From contig JBLHOC010000019.1 in NCBI GenBank assembly GCA_047620825.1, forward strand, positions 1-27,610: a stretch of 27,610 bases of DNA, in the 5' to 3' direction. Source of the DNA: UBA987 sp047620825. GTDB taxonomy: Bacteria; Bacteroidota; Bacteroidia; NS11-12g; UBA9320. The notes under the pieces are model-generated. The model ran no database searches. It had not been told where the DNA came from and saw only the letters and a program-made list of their open reading frames with translations. The position numbers and the translations under genes were made by a program. Of the stretch, positions 23,674 to 27,610 are shown in pieces (the first letter of the stretch is position 1; each line of letters opens with the position of its first letter).

Positions 23674-24918
23674 GTGGGTTCGAATCAAAAGATAGTTCAG
23701 AATAAGATAAAACAGCGCATCAAATTGAGCGCCTATATTCTGGTACCATTTATCCTAATAGGTGGTTTGTCAATTGCCTACCAATTAACTTCAGGTGGTT
23801 TTCAAGATTTTGATTTTTCCATTGGAAAACTGTGGTCTTGGGCAACCAACGAAACAGAAGCAAAAACGACTGATGTTGCAGAATTCGATCACATCATTGT
23901 ACCAAGAGTCAATCAAAATGTAGTTACGCCAGATGTTTCTACCAGAGACATTGAAACGGTACAAATAACGCCTGTCAACGGTCAAGTGCGTATTCATAAA
24001 CCATCCAATGCACTGGCTCGATTTATGGAAAATCGTGAACCGTTTAAAGCAGTTCAGGTAGAAATGATTGAACCTGAATTGACTTTTAATTATTTGAAAT
24101 CAGGACGTGTCATAGACATGCAACAGAAGGAGTTTTTAATTCCTCATGATATCAAAACACGTAGATCTAGAATTGCAGTTGGAGGTTCATTTTCTCCAGG
24201 TATTTCATATCGAAAACTATCGTACAACAATATCAATGCTGTAGCGCGTATCGAAGATAAAACGGCATATACTTTTGGTCAAAGTAAAGAGTACCGAAAC
24301 AATAATGACCAAGCCATAATGAATTTCTATTCGGGTTTTGACGTTTATGCACACATCAACGAAAAATGGAGTGTTCAAGCTGGATTTTACTACTCATCTC
24401 ATGGGGAGAAGTTAACAGTTATTAAGAAAAACGATCCAAATGAAATCAATTCATATCCTTCAAACGGTAGTGCGTTTTTAACAAAACAAAGTGTGTTTGA
24501 GTCACCAGAAATGGTAGATTATGCTGCGAATGAAGAAGTGCCATTTTCGAATTATTATGGCTTGATGGAGATTCCTATTTTAGCCAGTTATCAATGTGTC
24601 GACTTATCTGACATGTTACATATAAGTGTTCAAGTTGGAGGATCATATGCGTATTTAGACCATGCGGATGTGTTAATGTACAATTACGAAACCAATAAAT
24701 ATTTTTGGATTCCGAGCTCAAAATTCGAGTTGTTGAATCAACATTTCATAAGTGGTATTGCAGGTGTTGAAATCTCTCAATACATCAGCCACGAGATTGA
24801 AGTATTTGCCAATCCACAGTTCAAGTACTCTTTTACCCCAACCTTTAAGAAGGCGTACGAAATCAAACAAAACCAATGGGCTGCTGGCTTGCGCATGGGT
24901 ATGAAGGTGCACTTGTAG
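23674..24918 (+). CDS. Membrane-anchored protein with C-terminal barrel-like region
   Basis: A 414-residue protein of unknown function. A short basic N-terminus (QNKIKQRIKL) precedes one membrane helix at about residues 18-38 (SAYILVPFILIGGLSIAYQL). A low-complexity linker follows to about residue 165. From SRIAVGGSFSPGISYRK onward the sequence alternates like an outer-membrane beta barrel (FYSGFDVYAHINEKWSVQAG, IPILASYQCVDLS, ISVQVGGSYAYLDH, QWAAGLRMGMKVHL), similar to PorT-type barrels. One-helix-plus-barrel proteins occur in Bacteroidota next to ECF sigma genes, but the usual anti-sigma N-terminal domain is missing here. The start is GTG at 23674; no ATG exists between the antiporter stop and this codon. 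Confidence 0.65.
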   Translation: MGSNQKIVQNKIKQRIKLSAYILVPFILIGGLSIAYQLTSGGFQDFDFSIGKLWSWATNETEAKTTDVAEFDHIIVPRVNQNVVTPDVSTRDIETVQITPVNGQVRIHKPSNALARFMENREPFKAVQVEMIEPELTFNYLKSGRVIDMQQKEFLIPHDIKTRRSRIAVGGSFSPGISYRKLSYNNINAVARIEDKTAYTFGQSKEYRNNNDQAIMNFYSGFDVYAHINEKWSVQAGFYYSSHGEKLTVIKKNDPNEINSYPSNGSAFLTKQSVFESPEMVDYAANEEVPFSNYYGLMEIPILASYQCVDLSDMLHISVQVGGSYAYLDHADVLMYNYETNKYFWIPSSKFELLNQHFISGIAGVEISQYISHEIEVFANPQFKYSFTPTFKKAYEIKQNQWAAGLRMGMKVHL

Positions 24919-25341
24919 TAGGTGAATTTTTTAACAACATTCATTTGGTGAATTCTTAAAGTAATTGTGAAGTGGCTAGAGTACTTTTTTGATATTAAAG
25001 TATTTTAGTAAATGTTAACCAAGTCCGCGATCCAATAATTCTAGCTTTATTAATGGTAAGTTTAAGTCCAACATGTAGTGGATTCGACTTTAAATTACCT
25101 TAAAACAAAAACCAGTAAACTCAATTTCGTTTCGAGCTATTTCCGCTTTAGGATAGATACCAATGTTTAAGGCCCCAGAAGGAGTCCTCAAGTCATTTGA
25201 CTATTCAGTGTTCTTAGGGACGACGTTAGAAAGAAGATTATCTAATTAATGTTTCAGATAGTTATGTGACTTTTTTGGCACTAAAAGGATTATTTAGCTC
25301 AACGTATATCATTTCGTACCTGTTGTTTTAAATTAGTAACT
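24919..25341. other. 423-nt spacer between convergent genes
   Basis: No gene is supported. Read on the minus strand, about 37 codons before a TAA at 25092-25090 look faintly coding (DLRTPSGALNIGIYPKAEIA), and upstream of a TAG at 25203 the same frame has a few more open stretches. This might be the end of a decayed gene, but the length is within chance. No convincing terminator is seen. Confidence 0.4.
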
Positions 25342-25785
25342 CTAATGGTTGTGACCTGCATGTGGGTCTACCTTAGGCATTGGGTCAACTTTTGCTGGTG
25401 TCGTAACAGGCTGACCAGTTACATTCACCATAATAATTAAATTTATCTCTCCAGCATTGGAGAAGATATTGACGCCCTTTGCATACTCACCGTTTTTTTC
25501 TTTGGTGTCAAATGTTACGGTGATTTGTCCTGTGCTGCCAGGTGCAACAGCCCCTTTTGGCCAATCTGTAGCCGTGCAACTACATGTGGTTTTGACTTCC
25601 TTAATATAAAAGTTCCCATTACCGACATTTGTAAATTCAAAGACATGTACAGCTTTTTCGCCGGGTTTGAAAGTCCCCATGTGGTATTGCATGGTGTCTT
25701 TAAATTCTATAACTGGAGTACCTTGAGCGTTGGTTGTCGCAAATCCGATTACACTGATAATTGCGAGGAGAATTAATTTTTTCAT
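25342..25785 (-). CDS. DUF1573 exported protein with His-rich tail
   Basis: A 147-residue protein. The signal peptide MKKLILLAIISVIGFATTNA is cut before QG. The DUF1573 Ig-like domain (about residues 24-125) has the hallmark VFEFTNVGNGNFYIKEVKTT followed by CSC (Cys68 and Cys70), WPKGAVAPGSTGQITVTFDT and a final strand. DUF1573 proteins are periplasmic or surface proteins of unknown function, very common in Bacteroidota. The C-terminus PKVDPHAGHNH is His-rich and could bind metal; this is inference. A promoter-like sequence lies directly upstream, and no other gene shares the operon. Confidence 0.9.
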   Translation of the reverse strand: MKKLILLAIISVIGFATTNAQGTPVIEFKDTMQYHMGTFKPGEKAVHVFEFTNVGNGNFYIKEVKTTCSCTATDWPKGAVAPGSTGQITVTFDTKEKNGEYAKGVNIFSNAGEINLIIMVNVTGQPVTTPAKVDPMPKVDPHAGHNH

Positions 25786-25791
25786 ATTTTA

Positions 25792-25820
25792 CAAAGTTAG
25801 TATCAACTATGATACCACAA
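25792..25820 (-). promoter_or_regulatory. Candidate promoter for the DUF1573 gene
   Basis: On the minus strand a TTG (25820-25818) is followed by 18 nt and TAACTTTG (25799-25792), an excellent match to the Bacteroidota TTG/TAnnTTTG promoter. The -7 box ends only 6 nt before the ATG, so the mRNA could be leaderless. Confidence 0.55.
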
Positions 25821-25915
25821 TTATTAGACTCGTATTCAATCCCCAACGTTGCACGATAGTTTAGCCCGCCAATGGAATACCGTCAGATAATGAAGCAAAA
25901 TCTAGGCATTTTTCT

Positions 25916-25923
25916 ATATTCGT
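25916..25923 (+). promoter_or_regulatory. Weak candidate -7 box for fhs
   Basis: TATATTCG differs from TAnnTTTG at one base and lies 17 nt before the fhs ATG. No TTTG is present at the -33 spacing, so support is weak. Confidence 0.25.
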
Positions 25924-25940
25924 GCCCGAATTAAAGTACA

Positions 25941-27608
25941 ATGACAGATATAGAAATTGCACAAGGCGTTGAGATGCAGCACATCAATGAAATTGCTGCC
26001 AAATTAGGTGTTGATGCTAACGACATCGAACAATACGGAAAGTACAAGGCTAAGTTGCCTTTACACCTTATTGATAAAGACAAAATTGCGAAAAGTAAAC
26101 TCATTTTGGTTACTGCAATAACGCCAACACCAGCAGGTGAAGGTAAAACTACAGTATCTATTGGGTTGAATGAAGGGCTTAATAAAATTGGAAAAAAAAG
26201 TGTCGTGGTTTTAAGAGAGCCATCTCTTGGACCAGTATTCGGAATTAAAGGTGGTGCCGCTGGTGGCGGTCACTCTCAAGTTGTTCCAATGGAAGATATT
26301 AATCTTCACTTTACAGGCGATTTTTCTGCGATTGAAAAAGCAAATAACTTCTTAGCAGCAGTTATAGATAACAACATTCAAAGCAAAACAAGAAGTTTAG
26401 GTATCGATCCACGAACCATTATTTGGAAACGTGTGATTGATATGAATGATAGAGCGTTACGTGATATTGTTATCGGTCTTGGAGGTACAGGTAATGGTAT
26501 TCCTAGGCAAGATGGTTTCAACATCACTGCAGCTTCTGAGGTAATGGCCATTCTTTGTATGGCAAATAATCTTGATGATTTAAAAGAGAAGCTTGGTAAT
26601 ATTTTCTGTGCTTATACCATGGATCGTAAACCTATTTACGCAAGAGACTTGAATGCTGAAAATGCAATGGCAATCTTGTTGAAAGATGCGATAAAGCCAA
26701 ACTTGGTTCAGACATTGGAGAAAAATCCAGCCATTATACACGGTGGTCCGTTTGCAAACATTGCACAAGGAACCAATACAATTATTGCTACCCAAATGGG
26801 TATGTCGCTAGGAGACTATGTAGTTACAGAAGCTGGTTTTGGAGCAGATTTAGGAGCAGAGAAATTCTTAAATATCAAATGTGGTTATGGAAACTTAAGA
26901 CCAGAAGGGCTTGTTTTAGTAGCAACAATCAGAGCGTTACGTCACCATGGTGGTGCAACACCAGATCAATACAACGATGCAAACTTAGATCGTGTTAAGG
27001 CTGGTTTTGTTAATTTAGAAAAACACATCGAAAACAGTAAGAAATTTGGATTAAATCCAGTTGTTGCTGTCAATAACTTCTATACAGATTCACAGGAAGA
27101 AATCGATTGGTTAATAGAGAAATGTGCGAGCATAGGTGTTCAAGCGGTATTGAGTAAAGGTTGGGCTGAAGGCGGCAACGGTACACAAGATTTAGCGAAC
27201 GCTGTTGTAAAGGAAATTGAATCAGGTAAAAACAATTTCAAACCTTTGTATGACTGGAACGCTCCAGTTAAAGAGAAAATCGAAACGATTGCAAAAGAAA
27301 TATACGGCGCTGATGGTGTTGATTATGCCGCAGCTGCTGAACGAGGGCTTAGAACCATCAACAAACTTGGCTTAAATCATTTGCCAATTTGCATGGCTAA
27401 AACGCAAAAATCGTTCTCCGACAATGATAAAAAAGTTGGACGACCAACTGGGTTTAGAGTAACTGTTAGAGAATTCGAAATCGCAGCAGGCGCTGGGTTC
27501 TTGATTCCAATTCTAGGCAATATGATGAGAATGCCAGGACTTCCTGCTGTTCCAGCATCTGAAGGCATGAGTATCGACAGCGATGGTAAAATCAGTGGTC
27601 TGTCTTAA
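25941..27608 (+). CDS. fhs: Formate-tetrahydrofolate ligase
   Basis: A full-length 555-residue enzyme that joins formate to tetrahydrofolate using ATP, feeding 10-formyl-THF to purine synthesis and formyl-Met-tRNA. The nucleotide loop TPTPAGEGKTT is at residues 61-71, followed by REPSLGPVFGIKGGAAGGG. Other conserved blocks are MEDINLHFTGDF (residues about 114-125), FGADLGAEKF, and RHHGGATPDQYN, with VPASEGMSIDSDGKI near the C-terminus. The start ATG 25941 gives the standard N-terminus (MTDIEIAQGVEMQHINEIAA), and the TAA ends 2 nt before the window edge. It is the only folate gene visible here. Confidence 0.97.
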   Translation: MTDIEIAQGVEMQHINEIAAKLGVDANDIEQYGKYKAKLPLHLIDKDKIAKSKLILVTAITPTPAGEGKTTVSIGLNEGLNKIGKKSVVVLREPSLGPVFGIKGGAAGGGHSQVVPMEDINLHFTGDFSAIEKANNFLAAVIDNNIQSKTRSLGIDPRTIIWKRVIDMNDRALRDIVIGLGGTGNGIPRQDGFNITAASEVMAILCMANNLDDLKEKLGNIFCAYTMDRKPIYARDLNAENAMAILLKDAIKPNLVQTLEKNPAIIHGGPFANIAQGTNTIIATQMGMSLGDYVVTEAGFGADLGAEKFLNIKCGYGNLRPEGLVLVATIRALRHHGGATPDQYNDANLDRVKAGFVNLEKHIENSKKFGLNPVVAVNNFYTDSQEEIDWLIEKCASIGVQAVLSKGWAEGGNGTQDLANAVVKEIESGKNNFKPLYDWNAPVKEKIETIAKEIYGADGVDYAAAAERGLRTINKLGLNHLPICMAKTQKSFSDNDKKVGRPTGFRVTVREFEIAAGAGFLIPILGNMMRMPGLPAVPASEGMSIDSDGKISGLS

Positions 27609-27610
27609 AT

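Noticed and set aside
1..27610. CRISPR array, tRNA, rRNA or integrase-type mobile element
   Set aside because: No regular spaced repeats, no recognisable RNA gene and no transposase or integrase reading frame were found on reading both strands.

Overview
The window looks like part of an AT-rich genome of the phylum Bacteroidota, probably a marine-type Flavobacteriales. Evidence: a type IX secretion (T9SS) type A C-terminal sorting domain at 14632-17388, a GldM-like fragment, a TonB-dependent receptor, a DUF1573 protein, lipoproteins typical of the phylum, few Shine-Dalgarno sequences, and several TAnnTTTG boxes (the -7 element of this phylum) just upstream of start codons. I see no tRNA, rRNA, CRISPR array or intact transposase gene.

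Layout. 1-1331 (minus): an ECF sigma factor followed 1 nt later by the start of a small membrane protein that leaves the window, and a broken GldM-like gene whose ATG overlaps the stop of the next gene. 1328-7374 (minus): M3 oligopeptidase, an AHSA1/SRPBCC protein, a DJ-1/PfpI-type protein overlapping a miniature VgrG-like gene, then rnhA directly behind ribBA. 7598-9724 (plus): a GT4 glycosyltransferase, a small lipoprotein and a Lys/Asp-rich protein with a damaged leader. 9734-10839 (minus): a MarC-family membrane protein and a lipoprotein. 10945-11948 (plus): a broken CAP-domain gene, converging on a BtuB-like TonB receptor (minus). 14236-21422: two 348-bp paralogous lipoprotein genes, the second dead, flank a two-gene operon for very large exported proteins (tandem beta-helix protein; PQQ-like propeller protein with T9SS tag). 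21949-24918 (plus): NhaC-type antiporter and a membrane-anchored, barrel-like protein. 25342-27608: DUF1573 protein (minus) and formate-tetrahydrofolate ligase fhs (plus).

Housekeeping metabolism (riboflavin, one-carbon folate, RNase H, peptide turnover) is interleaved with cell-envelope accessory genes. All long conserved genes read through without lesions, while four small envelope-type loci each carry stops and/or frameshifts, which suggests real gene decay rather than poor sequence.

The most unusual items are the miniature VgrG-like protein, which keeps only the first domain and the extreme end of a VgrG core and is translationally coupled to a DJ-1/PfpI enzyme; the GldM-like fragment; the duplicated lipoprotein pair around the secreted-protein operon; and two 22-nt palindromes of different sequence but similar architecture that precede the same 15-nt tag.
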